64,000 nucleotides of DNA from contig NZ_CP086594.1 of NCBI RefSeq assembly GCF_020866845.1, positions 248,001-312,000 of the forward strand. Direction: 5' to 3'. Under the pieces are notes generated by a model that was given only the letters and a program-made list of their open reading frames with translations, ran no database searches and was not told where the DNA came from. Of the stretch, positions 49,815-59,283 are shown in pieces (position 1 is the first letter of the stretch; each line of letters opens with the position of its first letter). The position numbers and the translations under genes are program-made. Source of the DNA: Sphingomonas radiodurans. Lineage in GTDB: Bacteria > Pseudomonadota > Alphaproteobacteria > Sphingomonadales > Sphingomonadaceae.

Positions 49815-52800
49815 TCAGAACGCCTGCGAAACCGCAGCCTTCAGCGTGAAGCCAAGTGGCGAGGCAGTAAAGCTGTCGTAGTTCGGGTCAAGCCGCGCAA
49901 ATGGCGGATCGCGATCGAAGATGTTGACCGCCGCGAGCGTGAAGGTCGTGCCGCTTTCGAGCGCCAGACGGTACGTCGCGTCGAACGTCCGCCACGAGCC
50001 GATCTCCTTGCCCGTCGTCACCGATGCGCCGCCGAGCGCGCCCAGGTTCGGCCCGAAGATCGCGGCGCCGCGCTGGTCGGTATAGCCTTTGACATAGTTG
50101 AACTGCAGCCGCAGCGAATGCGGCCCGGCATCGCTCTGCACGTACCAATTCCCGCGTAGTCGCGGAATCGGATAAGCGGTCGTCTGGAAGTTGAGCAGAC
50201 CGACCGCATCGAACGCGGGCTGTACCAACACGCCTTCGACGAAGAGATCGTCGATCTTGTAATCGAGCACGTAAGTTGCCGCGCCACCCACGGTCATTTG
50301 CACGGAGCCAAGTTCGCCACGATAGCTCGCCGTCAAATCGAGGCCAGACGTCTTCACGTCCGCGCTGTTGAACACCTGCGTGCGCAGACGGCTGACGTTG
50401 TTGATGCCGCAGCCGGCGAGGTTGAAGGTGAAGCGCGCCTGCAACGCGGCAAACGCTGGATTATTGCAATTGGCCGTGCCGTTCGCCCCGAACAGCGCGC
50501 CGGTCAGGCCCGAGACCGGCTCGGATTCGATCGGGCCGGTGAAGTCGTAGCGCCAGTAATCTAAGCTCGCGTTGAACCCACCGCTGTCGATCAGTACGCC
50601 GGCATTGTAGGTCGTCGCACTTTCCGGCGCGAGGTTCGGATTGCCGAAGATCTCGACCGCGCGGAAGCCAGTACCGATTACCTGCAATGACACGACCGAG
50701 CCCGACAAATTCTGTGCAGGCGGCCCGCGGAAGGTGGTGCCGACGCCGCCGCGCAACCCCAGCCAGTCAGTCAGCTCGATCTTGACGCGCGCCTGCGGAT
50801 CGAAGGTCGAACCGACCCTGCCGCCGTAATCTTCGTAGCGGGCCGAGAGCTGAAGATTGATTGCATCGATGATCGGCACCTGAAGCTCGCCGAACAGCGC
50901 ATAGATATCGGCTTCGGCATATTGATCCGGATTGGTGCCGAGGAAGCCGAGTGCACCGGTCGTCGGGTTGCAGGTCGCAGCGGGGTTCAGCGGCGTGCCG
51001 GGGCATGGATTGACGGCGATGTTGGCATCCGCACTCAGCCGGCGCTGGAAGGTGTTCTTGCGGAACTGGCCGCCGATCGCGAAGCCGATGTCGTCGTCCG
51101 CCCACAGCCGCAGTCCGGTCCGGCCAGAGATGTACGCATCTCCTACGAATTGCTCCGTTACCACCTGCGTGTTGGGCGTGCGGAAGAATAGATCAATTGT
51201 GGCCAGATCATTGATCAGCCCGGCGCCGGGCGCGAGGTTGAAGCCGGCGGGGCTGCGCGTGCCGGCATAATTCGGGTTGGCAACGTCAGTCACCGCGTTG
51301 CGCGGCACCGCAGTCGACAGCGGATTGAAGTAGGTACATCCGTTCTGGCCTGCGAGCCCCGCAAGTTGCGCGGGCGTCAGCCCGGCACGCGAAGCAGTGG
51401 AGGCATAGGCGCAGTTCGGGCCGCCAAAACCGGCCAGCGCGTTCTGCAGGAGATCGCCGAAGGTGTCGGTGCCGTCATAGTCGCGCGCGTATTGGCTGTA
51501 CGTGAAGCTCGTCGTGAAATCGATCGCGCTGCTGAGCGCGATGTTGAGATCCGCGGTGAACCGCATGGCCTCGGTATCGCGCTTCGAAATGGTCGAACCG
51601 CGATCGTTCTCGCCATTCTCGAACAGCGGGTTGCCGCCTTGCAGGAACGGGCGGAACAACACTGGCAGCCCCACCGCGCTGTCGAGCGCACCCGACGTTC
51701 CCGTCGTGCACCCCGAACTCGCCCCATACAGCGCGCAATAATCCCGCAGCGCTGGCGCATAACCAGGGATGACGAACAGCGAACCGTTGCCGAACGCGGC
51801 GTTCGTCGATGGCGGCAGCGTCGGCAGATAGCTCGGCGAGCTTGTGACGCGAGTCTTCGTAAGCGCGTACAAGGCGGTGAGGCGGACCGAAGCGTTATCG
51901 GCAACGTCGAACTCGCTTTCGACATAGGCCTGCATACGCTCTTCGGGCTCGACGAGATTGTCGAACTGGCCGAAATTGGTGAAGCACCGGTCGGTGTTCG
52001 ATCCCGGCGCGCTGCGGAAGCCGCCGAGCCCGGTGCAGCCCCGATCCGCGGTCAGGTTCAAGCCGCCGACGGTGCCGTTATAATCGAAATTGCCCGGGTT
52101 GCCGCCGCCGGTCCACGCGCCTTGCGGATTGGTCGCATAGGGCCGCACAGCAAAGTCCCGGTCGGTGAAACGAAGCTCGGAGCGACGCGTGTAGCCGACC
52201 GCCGCGAACATGCGGAAGCCATCCTGCTTGTGGCCGAACGAGGCGGCGCCGCCATAATCGCCCTTCGATCCTTCGATCCACCGATAGTCGCCCGATACCA
52301 GAAACCCTTCCTGATCGGTGCGGGTGATGAAGTTGATCACGCCCGAAATCGCGTCCGAGCCATAAGTGGCGGCAGCGCCGTCCTTCAGGATTTCAACCCG
52401 GCCGATCGCCGAGGCGGGGAACATGTTGACGTCGACAATCGGAATGCCGAGGCCCGACGGCACCATCCGCTTGCCGTTGAGCAGCACCAGCGTGCGTTGC
52501 GGCCCCAGGCCACGCAAGTTGACCGAAGCGACGCCTTCCGATCCTTGCGAGCGCGTGTCGAACTGGTTCGCGTCACCCACGGTGCCGTTGGTGATGGTGA
52601 GATTTTTGAGCAGGTCGACGACGGTCGGCGCACCTTGCCGGGCGAGTTCCTCGCCGGAGATCACGTCGACCGGCACCGCAAGGTTTTCCGGCGTGCCACG
52701 GATCAACGAGCCGGTTACGACGATGTCCGGTGCCGCAGAATCCTGACTGGTTTGCACCGGGGCGGGATCGCCACCGACCTGAGCGTGCGCGGTACCGATC

Positions 52801-52859
52801 GTCAGAGCCCATGCAAGCGCCACAGAGGCACTGGCACAGGCGAAAGTCGCCTTCCCCAT
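49815..52859 (-). CDS. TonB-dependent outer-membrane receptor
   Basis: About 1014 residues. Signal peptide ending GTAHAQ, then the plug: DIVVTGSLIRGTPENLAVPV (TonB-box-like region), VDVISGEELARQGAPTVVDL, LRGLGPQRTLVLLNGKRM, VEILKDGAAATYGSDAISGV. Then a large beta-barrel with TIDLFFRTP and LSARYEDYGGRVGSTFDPQA, ending in the C-terminal aromatic KAAVSQAF (final Phe). No N-terminal sigma-signalling extension. The second ATG (52859) is preferred because of GGGAG spacing. Ligand unknown; context suggests a catabolised organic compound rather than iron. Confidence 0.94.
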   Translation of the reverse strand: MGKATFACASASVALAWALTIGTAHAQVGGDPAPVQTSQDSAAPDIVVTGSLIRGTPENLAVPVDVISGEELARQGAPTVVDLLKNLTITNGTVGDANQFDTRSQGSEGVASVNLRGLGPQRTLVLLNGKRMVPSGLGIPIVDVNMFPASAIGRVEILKDGAAATYGSDAISGVINFITRTDQEGFLVSGDYRWIEGSKGDYGGAASFGHKQDGFRMFAAVGYTRRSELRFTDRDFAVRPYATNPQGAWTGGGNPGNFDYNGTVGGLNLTADRGCTGLGGFRSAPGSNTDRCFTNFGQFDNLVEPEERMQAYVESEFDVADNASVRLTALYALTKTRVTSSPSYLPTLPPSTNAAFGNGSLFVIPGYAPALRDYCALYGASSGCTTGTSGALDSAVGLPVLFRPFLQGGNPLFENGENDRGSTISKRDTEAMRFTADLNIALSSAIDFTTSFTYSQYARDYDGTDTFGDLLQNALAGFGGPNCAYASTASRAGLTPAQLAGLAGQNGCTYFNPLSTAVPRNAVTDVANPNYAGTRSPAGFNLAPGAGLINDLATIDLFFRTPNTQVVTEQFVGDAYISGRTGLRLWADDDIGFAIGGQFRKNTFQRRLSADANIAVNPCPGTPLNPAATCNPTTGALGFLGTNPDQYAEADIYALFGELQVPIIDAINLQLSARYEDYGGRVGSTFDPQARVKIELTDWLGLRGGVGTTFRGPPAQNLSGSVVSLQVIGTGFRAVEIFGNPNLAPESATTYNAGVLIDSGGFNASLDYWRYDFTGPIESEPVSGLTGALFGANGTANCNNPAFAALQARFTFNLAGCGINNVSRLRTQVFNSADVKTSGLDLTASYRGELGSVQMTVGGAATYVLDYKIDDLFVEGVLVQPAFDAVGLLNFQTTAYPIPRLRGNWYVQSDAGPHSLRLQFNYVKGYTDQRGAAIFGPNLGALGGASVTTGKEIGSWRTFDATYRLALESGTTFTLAAVNIFDRDPPFARLDPNYDSFTASPLGFTLKAAVSQAF

Positions 52860-52971
52860 CATCTCTCTCCCATTGCCGGTCAGCGTCTATGCGCGCCGTA
52901 CCGGTTCCTCGAATAGACGATGCACTTTCCGCTACGTCAAGCGCGGATCGATTTACTTGAGTGAGATGCGC

Positions 52972-53005
52972 AAAGAAAAACGGCGGACGCTTTCGCACCC
53001 GCCGT
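52972..53005 (-). terminator. Rho-independent terminator after the paired ACAD genes
   Basis: On the minus strand ACGGCGG, an 11-12 base loop region with inner GTGCG/AGCGT pairing possibilities, CCGCCGT, then TTTTCTTTG. Begins 26 bases after the stop of the ACAD at 53031. Ends that operon before the TonB receptor promoter. Confidence 0.82.
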
Positions 53006-53030
53006 CATTCAAGATTTTCGAAAGTAAGGG

Positions 53031-54095
53031 TCAGTAGCCGTTGAGCCGCGCAAATCGATCGCGATGATACGATGCGGTGCCCCACATCGTCTCGAGCACC
53101 GCGGCGCGCTTCAGGTACAGGCCGGCATCATATTCGTCGGTCATGCCGACGCCGCCGTGCAGCTGCACCATTTCGCGGCTGACGAGCTTCAGCGTGTCGT
53201 TCGCGACCGCCTTGGCAAGACTCACCGCCTGATCGACGTCCGACCGGCCCGCATCGATCGCCTCAAGCGCGGCCTCGACCGTCGAGCGCATCAGCTCGAG
53301 CTCGGTCTTCATCTTCGCCATGCGATGCTGCAGCGCCTGGAACGTCGAAAGCACCTGGCCGAACTGGACGCGCTGCTTGAGATAATCGAGCGTCTGGTCA
53401 AACGCGGCATCCGCCATGCCGAGCATTTCGGATGTCAGAACGGCAGTGGCGCGATCGACGACAGCCTGCGTCAGCTCAGGCCCGCCGAGCTTTTCGGCCG
53501 GTGCGTCGGCAAATGTCACGTCGGCGTGGCTGCGGCTGTCCGCCATCTTGCGGGTCGAGACGGTGACGCCCTCGCCCTTCGCGACGAGGTACAGGCCATC
53601 GGTCGCGGCCACCACGAACACGTCGGCGCCGTCACCCTCGGCGACGAACTTCTTGGTGCCGGAAAGCTTGCCGCCCGGCGCGCTGGCTTCGATCTTGCCG
53701 CCATGGATCGGGCCTTCGTCGATCGCGAGCGTCGCGACAGCTTCGCCCGCGGCCAGCTTGGGCAGCCATTCGCTCTTCGCTGCGTCCGATCCACCCATCG
53801 CGATGGCGCTCGCCGCCACTGCGGTCGACGACAGCGGCGATACTGCGAGGTTGCGACCGAGTTGCTCGACGACGAGGCCGAGCGAGAGATAGCCGAACGC
53901 CGACCCACCGAACTCCTCCGGGATCACGACGCCGGACCAGCCCATCTGCGCGACCGTGCTCCACGCCTCGGGATCGAAGCCCTTCGCCGGCGCCGCATCG
54001 CGCAGCTTGCGGAAGGCGGTGGTGGGCGATTCATTGTCGGCCCACTCGCGCGCCATGTCGCGCAGCATCACTTGTTCGTCGTTCAAAGCCGCCAT
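53031..54095 (-). CDS. Acyl-CoA dehydrogenase, small subunit type
   Basis: 354 residues, a short ACAD. N-terminal helical domain MAALNDEQVMLRDMAREWAD, GWSGVVIPEEFGGSAFGYLS, beta domain with weak FAD contacts, and C-terminal QRVQFGQVLSTFQALQHRMA and VQLHGGVGMTDEYDAGLYLK. It lies immediately downstream of another ACAD gene (122 bases). In steroid and related degradation pathways adjacent ACAD genes often encode heteromeric alpha2beta2 enzymes, so a complex is likely but not proven. Confidence 0.9.
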   Translation of the reverse strand: MAALNDEQVMLRDMAREWADNESPTTAFRKLRDAAPAKGFDPEAWSTVAQMGWSGVVIPEEFGGSAFGYLSLGLVVEQLGRNLAVSPLSSTAVAASAIAMGGSDAAKSEWLPKLAAGEAVATLAIDEGPIHGGKIEASAPGGKLSGTKKFVAEGDGADVFVVAATDGLYLVAKGEGVTVSTRKMADSRSHADVTFADAPAEKLGGPELTQAVVDRATAVLTSEMLGMADAAFDQTLDYLKQRVQFGQVLSTFQALQHRMAKMKTELELMRSTVEAALEAIDAGRSDVDQAVSLAKAVANDTLKLVSREMVQLHGGVGMTDEYDAGLYLKRAAVLETMWGTASYHRDRFARLNGY

Positions 54096-54217
54096 GTGTT
54101 CAAACCTTTTGTAAGGACATGCCGGGGAGGGGAAACGTCTTTACGCGTTCCCCCTCGACCCGGCCCTCTCCGACGCGTGTTCATCCCGCGCCTAACCGTA
54201 ATTACTGGTGCCAGAAC

Positions 54218-55438
54218 CTATTGATGGTCGAGCATCCCGAGGATGCGCTTGGCGATCACATTGTTCTGGATTTCGGACGAGCCGCCGTAGATCGACACGG
54301 CCTTGCCCCACAGCCAGGTGCGGGTCTGCGCCAGTTCGTCGTGGCTGAAGCCCTCGCCTTCCCAGCCGAGCCCCTGCATCCCCATGATCTCGATCGCCAG
54401 TTCGGCGCGATCCTGGGTGATACGCGCGCCGACGTTCTTCATCACGCTGGTCGCGGCCGACGGCCCGGCATTGCCCTTCGCTTCGAGCGCCGCGCGCCGC
54501 AACGTCAGTGCGAACGCGCGCTGGTCCATCTCATGCTTGATGATGCGCGTCCGGAGGTCGCTGTCCGCAAGCCGGCCCTCGCCGTCCACGTCGCGATACT
54601 TCTTGGCGATGAACGGGATCTGTTCGCCCTGATTCATCCGCCCCTGCGAGCCGCCGCCGCCCGACAGCGAGTTGCGCTCGTGCTGCAGCAGGCGCGTGCC
54701 GATTTCCCAGCCCTGCCCTTCACGGCCGACGAGATTTTCCTTGGGCACCTTCACGTTGGTGAAGAACGTCTCGCAGAAGGGTGAGGAACCCGAGATCAGC
54801 CGGATCGGCCGCGTCTCTACGCCCTCGGCGTCCATGTCGATCAGCAGGAAACTGATGCCGGCATGCTTCTGCGACTTGTCGGTGCGCACCAGCGCGAAGC
54901 ACTTGTCGGCCCACTGGCCACCGCTCGTCCACGTCTTCTGGCCGTTTACGAGATAATGATCGCCCTTGTCCTCGGCGAACATCTGCAGGCTAGCGAGGTC
55001 GGATCCCGCGCCCGGCTCGGAATAGCCCTGGCACCAGCGCACTTCGCCACGGACGATGCCGGGGATATGCTTCTGCTTCTGTTCCTCGTTGCCATATTCG
55101 AGCAACGTCGGGCCGAACATCATCACGCCCATGCCGCCGATCGGATTGTAGGCACCGATGCGCATCATCTCTTCGCCGAGCACGCGCGCTTCGGCGCGGC
55201 CAAGGCCGCCGCCGCCATATTCCTTCGGCCATGTCGGCAGGCCCCAGCCCTTTTCGCCCATCGCCTCACGCCACTGTTTCTGCTCGGCCGTCTCCTCCGT
55301 CGGGCCATCGACGGCAGACATCGCATTGTCTTTACCGCGCAGGCTTTGCGGGAAATTCGCTTCCAGCCATTCGCGTGCTTCCTGGCGAAAGGCGTCGGTC
55401 GTGTCAGCGGGGCGGTCGAGTTCGGCGGCAGTGGCCAT
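54218..55438 (-). CDS. Acyl-CoA dehydrogenase, large subunit type
   Basis: 406 residues. GWGLPTWPKEYGGGGLGRAE, WCQGYSEPGAGSDLASLQM (FAD/substrate loop), VNGQKTWTSGGQWAD, and the C-terminal GMQGLGWEGEGFSHDE and SIYGGSSEIQNNVIAKRILG. The canonical YEG glutamate of medium-chain ACADs is Gly here, so the base must sit elsewhere, as in several steroid-type ACADs. ATG 55438 follows GGAGATACGATAC. Upstream member of the ACAD pair; divergent from the MFS gene at 55575. Confidence 0.91.
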   Translation of the reverse strand: MATAAELDRPADTTDAFRQEAREWLEANFPQSLRGKDNAMSAVDGPTEETAEQKQWREAMGEKGWGLPTWPKEYGGGGLGRAEARVLGEEMMRIGAYNPIGGMGVMMFGPTLLEYGNEEQKQKHIPGIVRGEVRWCQGYSEPGAGSDLASLQMFAEDKGDHYLVNGQKTWTSGGQWADKCFALVRTDKSQKHAGISFLLIDMDAEGVETRPIRLISGSSPFCETFFTNVKVPKENLVGREGQGWEIGTRLLQHERNSLSGGGGSQGRMNQGEQIPFIAKKYRDVDGEGRLADSDLRTRIIKHEMDQRAFALTLRRAALEAKGNAGPSAATSVMKNVGARITQDRAELAIEIMGMQGLGWEGEGFSHDELAQTRTWLWGKAVSIYGGSSEIQNNVIAKRILGMLDHQ

Positions 55439-55574
55439 GTATCGTATCTCCGATACCGATTCTGAAGATCGGGTATGGGCGCGCCATGCCACGTTTGCGC
55501 GCCGAAGCAAAGCGACATGACGCAACTTGTCGGCTAGACGATGCTCTGGGAAGTCAGCCGGGGGGCACGAGCCG

Positions 55575-56783
55575 ATGCGTTTCGATCACCGCGCAGTTCC
55601 GATCGCGCTGCTGGCGATGCTGATCGATTCGATCGGCTTCGGGATCGTGCTCCCCGTCCTGCCGTCGCTGATCGTCGAGCTTGGCGCTGTCAGCCTTGCC
55701 GAAGCGTCGCGGATCGGTGGGTATCTGCTCGCGATCTATGCCGTGACGCATTTCTTTGCCGGCCCGGTGATTGGCAATCTGTCGGACCGCTTCGGGCGAC
55801 GGCGCGTGCTGCTGATCAGCCTGATCTGCTTCGGCGTTGATTATACGCTGATGGCATTCGCGCCGACGCTGGCGTGGCTGTTTCTGGGCCGCGCGATCGC
55901 AGGGATCGCGGGTGCGACCTACGGCCCCGCCAACGCCGTGATCGCTGACGTGACCCCGCCCGAACGGCGTGGGCAAGCGTTCGGCTTGCTCGGCGCGGCG
56001 TTCGGCGGCGGCTTCATCCTGGGGCCCGCGGTGGGCGGCTTGCTGGCGGATTTCGGCCCGCGCGCGCCGTTCCTCGTGGCGGCGGGGCTCGCCTTCCTCA
56101 ACGCCGCGCTCATCGCCACGCTGATGCCCGAAACGCTCGCGCCGGAAAATCGCCGCCCGTTCGACTGGAAGCGCGCGAACGCCATCGGCGCCTTTGCCCC
56201 GCTGCTGCGCGCCGGCGGAGCGACCGCGCTGCTTGCAGGCGGGCTCATCTGGCAGATCGCGCACATGGTGTATCCCGCCACCTGGTCGTTCTTCGGCGAA
56301 CTTGCGCTCGGCTGGGATGCGAAGGCGATCGGTTGGTCGCTGGCGGCGTCGGGCGTGTCGATGATGGTCGCGCAGACGTTCCTGATCGGCCGGGCGATCA
56401 ATCGCTTTGGCGAAGAGCGCACCGTGCTGATCGGGCTAGTCGCGGGAACCATTGTCTTCGCCGGCTATGCCGTCGCGCGCGAAGGGTGGCAGGTCTATGC
56501 GCTGCTCGCGTTCGGCGCGCTGACCGGGCTCGTATTCCCCTCGATCAACGCGATCCTCTCGTCACGCGTCGACGCCTCGAACCAGGGCGCGTTGCAGGGC
56601 GGGCTCGCGAGCCTCGCCAGCCTCGCCGCGATCATCGGCCCACTCGCGATGAGCCAAGCGCTCGCGTTCGGCGCCGAGCGCGGGATGATGGGCGGGGCGT
56701 TCGTGCTGGCGTCGCTGCTGTGCGTGGTGGCGTTCGCGATCTTCCTGTTCGGCGTCGTACGCCGGCCCGGCAAGCTGGCGTAG
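55575..56783 (+). CDS. MFS transporter, TetA-like
   Basis: 402 residues, 12 spans. Begins MRFDHRAVPIALLAMLIDSI, with GPVIGNLSDRFGRRRVLLIS, the MFS motif A of drug:H+ antiporters, and GATYGPANAVIADVTPPERR (motif C/TetA-type). Relatives include tetracycline exporters and general solute carriers, and the sequence does not prove resistance. GGGGG precedes the ATG. Upstream in-frame ATG 55527 would add 16 polar residues and is not favoured. Followed by a repeat and the convergent SDR at 56889. Confidence 0.85.
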   Translation: MRFDHRAVPIALLAMLIDSIGFGIVLPVLPSLIVELGAVSLAEASRIGGYLLAIYAVTHFFAGPVIGNLSDRFGRRRVLLISLICFGVDYTLMAFAPTLAWLFLGRAIAGIAGATYGPANAVIADVTPPERRGQAFGLLGAAFGGGFILGPAVGGLLADFGPRAPFLVAAGLAFLNAALIATLMPETLAPENRRPFDWKRANAIGAFAPLLRAGGATALLAGGLIWQIAHMVYPATWSFFGELALGWDAKAIGWSLAASGVSMMVAQTFLIGRAINRFGEERTVLIGLVAGTIVFAGYAVAREGWQVYALLAFGALTGLVFPSINAILSSRVDASNQGALQGGLASLASLAAIIGPLAMSQALAFGAERGMMGGAFVLASLLCVVAFAIFLFGVVRRPGKLA

Positions 56784-56799
56784 CAACGCGCACCGTTTC

Positions 56800-56883
56800 C
56801 CGTTCGTCCCGAGCATCGTCGAGGGACACAGCCGCAAGCGACGCCCTGGCGGCACGTACCTCGACGATGCTCGGCACGAACGG
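56800..56883. repeat. Palindromic intergenic repeat, family A, copy 4
   Basis: CCGTTCGTCCCGAGCATCGT...GTCGAGG and CCTCGACGATGCTCGGCACG plus AACGG are inverted copies. Located between the convergent MFS and SDR genes, where it could stop transcripts from both sides. Confidence 0.86.
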
Positions 56884-56888
56884 ATGCC

Positions 56889-57671
56889 TTACTCTCGCCC
56901 CGGCCGCCGGCTGGCGCCAGTATCGAGGTGAAAGCCCGCATCGACGCGCCACACCTCGCCGGTGATCGCACGACCGGCGGGATCGAGCAGCATTTCGATC
57001 GGCCCGGCGATATCCTCGGCTTGCGGCGCCATCGCCATCGGCGTGCGGTCGGCAATGCGCGCATCGAGCCGCGCCTTGCCCTCCTCGCCCAGCATCTTCT
57101 CGAACCACCCCGTGCCGACATAGCCCGGCGCGACCGCATTCACGCGGATCGCCGGCGCCAGCACCCGCGCGAGGCTCTGCGTCATCGTGATCAGCGCGCC
57201 CTTCGACGCGGCATAAGCGATCGACGAGCCGACGCCGTGGATGCCCGCGATCGACGCGACGTTGACGACCGCGCTCATCGGCCCCTCGCGCATCGCCGGC
57301 GCGCACGCCCGCACCATCTGGAACGCCGCGACCGTGTTCAGCCGATAGATGTCGACGAAATCCTCCGCGTCGAGATCGTCGAGGTTCTCGTGCGCGACAT
57401 GCTTGGTGCGGCCGGCGTTGTTGATCAGGAAGTCGAGCCGGCCGAACGTATCGGTCGCAGCCGTGACCAGCGTGCGGCACGCCGCATCCCCCGCAATATC
57501 GGCCTGAACCGCGATCGACCCGTTGCCGACCTCGCGCGCCAGTGCCTCGGCATCGTCGCGGCTATGTGCATAGTTGATCACGCAGCGCACGCCGCGCGCC
57601 GCCAATCGCCGCACCACCGCAGCGCCGATTCCCGTGCCGCCACCAGTGACGATCGCCACGCTGCCGTCCAT
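56889..57671 (-). CDS. Short-chain dehydrogenase/reductase (FabG-like)
   Basis: 260 residues. MDGSVAIVTGGGTGIGAAVV, NYAHSRDDAEAL (NADP-type end of beta-2), LINNAGRTKHV, catalytic VNVASIAGIHG and YAASKGALITMTQSLARVL, RVNAVAPGYVGTGWFEKML. The second of tandem ATGs (57671) is best spaced to GGAG. Divergent from the acyl-CoA ligase at 57751, so the two may share a control region. Likely reduces or oxidises a CoA-linked or free ring hydroxyl, substrate unknown. Confidence 0.89.
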   Translation of the reverse strand: MDGSVAIVTGGGTGIGAAVVRRLAARGVRCVINYAHSRDDAEALAREVGNGSIAVQADIAGDAACRTLVTAATDTFGRLDFLINNAGRTKHVAHENLDDLDAEDFVDIYRLNTVAAFQMVRACAPAMREGPMSAVVNVASIAGIHGVGSSIAYAASKGALITMTQSLARVLAPAIRVNAVAPGYVGTGWFEKMLGEEGKARLDARIADRTPMAMAPQAEDIAGPIEMLLDPAGRAITGEVWRVDAGFHLDTGASRRPGRE

Positions 57672-57750
57672 CATCCACTCCCCTATTCGCACGCTGTTTT
57701 TAGAAGACTGCGTATGGCATTCGCCGAACTGCGCCGCTAGCGACCAAATC

Positions 57751-59283
57751 ATGGATCAAACCGCAGACCTGCTAGCCCAGCCGTTCGGCACCTTGTCGGA
57801 CCTGATCCGCCACCACGCCGGCACGCAGCCCGACAAGATCGCAATCGCGGATGACGCGACGCAGATCACCTATGCGGCGCTTGACGCGATGATGGACCGC
57901 GCCGCCGCCGCCCTGCAGCGCGACGGCACGGTGCAAGGGCAAGCGGTAGCGCTAGTCAGCTACCCGAGCGTCGCGCAGGCGGTAATGTTCCTCGCCGCGT
58001 TGCGCGCCGGATCGGTCGCCGCGCCGATTCAGCCCTCCGCCACCCCCGAACAGATCGCCGGGATGATCGCCGACAGCGGCGCCAACCTCGTGTTCCTCGA
58101 CGCCGCCAACGCCACCGCACTTGCGGGCAAAACGCTGGCGGCTCGCACGGTAATGCTCGAAGCGCTCGATGACTGGCTGGCGCCCGACGGCACCCGGCCC
58201 GCCCCGGTCGACATCGCCCCCGACGATGGCTTCAACATCATCTATTCCTCGGGCACCACCGGCGTTCCGAAGGGCATCGTGCAGAGCCACGCGATGCGCT
58301 GGCAGCATCTGTCGCGCAACAGCGGCGCCGGGTTCGACACCGCCATCACGCTGCTGTCTACCCCGCTCTACTCGAACACCACCCTCGTCAGCTTCCTGCC
58401 CACTTTGGGCTGGGGCGGCACCGCGATCCTGATGGCCAAGTTCGACGCGCGCGGCTTCCTCGAATTAGCCGAGCGGTATCGCGCCACGCACACCATGCTG
58501 GTCCCGGTGCAATACCAGCGCATCATGGCGCTCCCCGATTTCGACGCCTTCGATCTGTCGTCGTTCCGCTTCAAGACCTGCACATCGGCGCCCTTCAAGG
58601 CCGAGTTGAAGCGCGACATCATCACGCGCTGGCCAGGCAAGCTGGTCGAATATTACGGCATGACCGAAGGCGGCGCGTCGTTCATCCTCGTCGCCGACGA
58701 TAATCCCGACAAGCTCCACACCGTCGGCAAACTCTCCCCCGGGCACGAGGCGATCCTGCTCGACGACGACGGCAATGAAGTCGCGCCGGGCGAAATGGGC
58801 GAGATCGTCGGCCGCTCGCCGGCAATGATGAACGGCTATCACAAGCGCGAGGGCGCCACCCGCGACGCGGAATATTACGACGCTGATGGCACTCGCTGGA
58901 TCCGCCACGGCGATGTCGGGCGGATCGACGAGGATGGTTTTCTGATCCTGATGGATCGCAAGAAGGACATGATCATATCGGGTGGGTTCAACATCTATCC
59001 CTCCGATCTCGAAGCGGTGCTCGCGCAGCACCCCGCGGTCGCCGACTGCACCGTCGTCGGCGTGCCGAGCGACGAATGGGGCGAAACGCCGGTCGGCTTT
59101 TACGTCCCGCGCGACGGCGCAACCGATGATGCCGAAGCGATCCGCATCGCCACCAACGAGAAGCTCGGCAAGACGCAGCGGCTGTCCAAACTCTATGTCG
59201 CCGACGAGCTACCGCGCAGCGCGATCGGCAAGGTATTGAAGCGCGAGCTGCGCGATCGGCTCGCCGCGGGGGAATTTGCATGA
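57751..59283 (+). CDS. AMP-dependent acyl-CoA ligase
   Basis: Activates a carboxylic acid to its CoA thioester through an acyl-adenylate. 510 residues. Adenylation motifs: YSSGTTGVPKGIVQSH (near residue 165), EYYGMTEGGASF, WIRHGDVGRIDEDGFL, DRKKDMIISGGFNIYPSDLE, and the C-terminal catalytic lysine in RSAIGKVLKRELR. Such medium-length ligases accept fatty, aromatic or cyclic acids; the chain type cannot be told. Overlaps the thioesterase by ATGA. Likely the entry step of the local catabolic genes. Confidence 0.93.
   Translation: MDQTADLLAQPFGTLSDLIRHHAGTQPDKIAIADDATQITYAALDAMMDRAAAALQRDGTVQGQAVALVSYPSVAQAVMFLAALRAGSVAAPIQPSATPEQIAGMIADSGANLVFLDAANATALAGKTLAARTVMLEALDDWLAPDGTRPAPVDIAPDDGFNIIYSSGTTGVPKGIVQSHAMRWQHLSRNSGAGFDTAITLLSTPLYSNTTLVSFLPTLGWGGTAILMAKFDARGFLELAERYRATHTMLVPVQYQRIMALPDFDAFDLSSFRFKTCTSAPFKAELKRDIITRWPGKLVEYYGMTEGGASFILVADDNPDKLHTVGKLSPGHEAILLDDDGNEVAPGEMGEIVGRSPAMMNGYHKREGATRDAEYYDADGTRWIRHGDVGRIDEDGFLILMDRKKDMIISGGFNIYPSDLEAVLAQHPAVADCTVVGVPSDEWGETPVGFYVPRDGATDDAEAIRIATNEKLGKTQRLSKLYVADELPRSAIGKVLKRELRDRLAAGEFA

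Noticed and set aside
51366..52916. 516-residue open frame on the plus strand opposite the TonB receptor
   Set aside because: Antisense shadow of the receptor's codon pattern; no start signal and no recognisable domain.
55575..56783. MFS gene as a tetracycline resistance determinant
   Set aside because: The family includes many housekeeping and catabolic carriers, and nothing in the sequence or context proves drug export.
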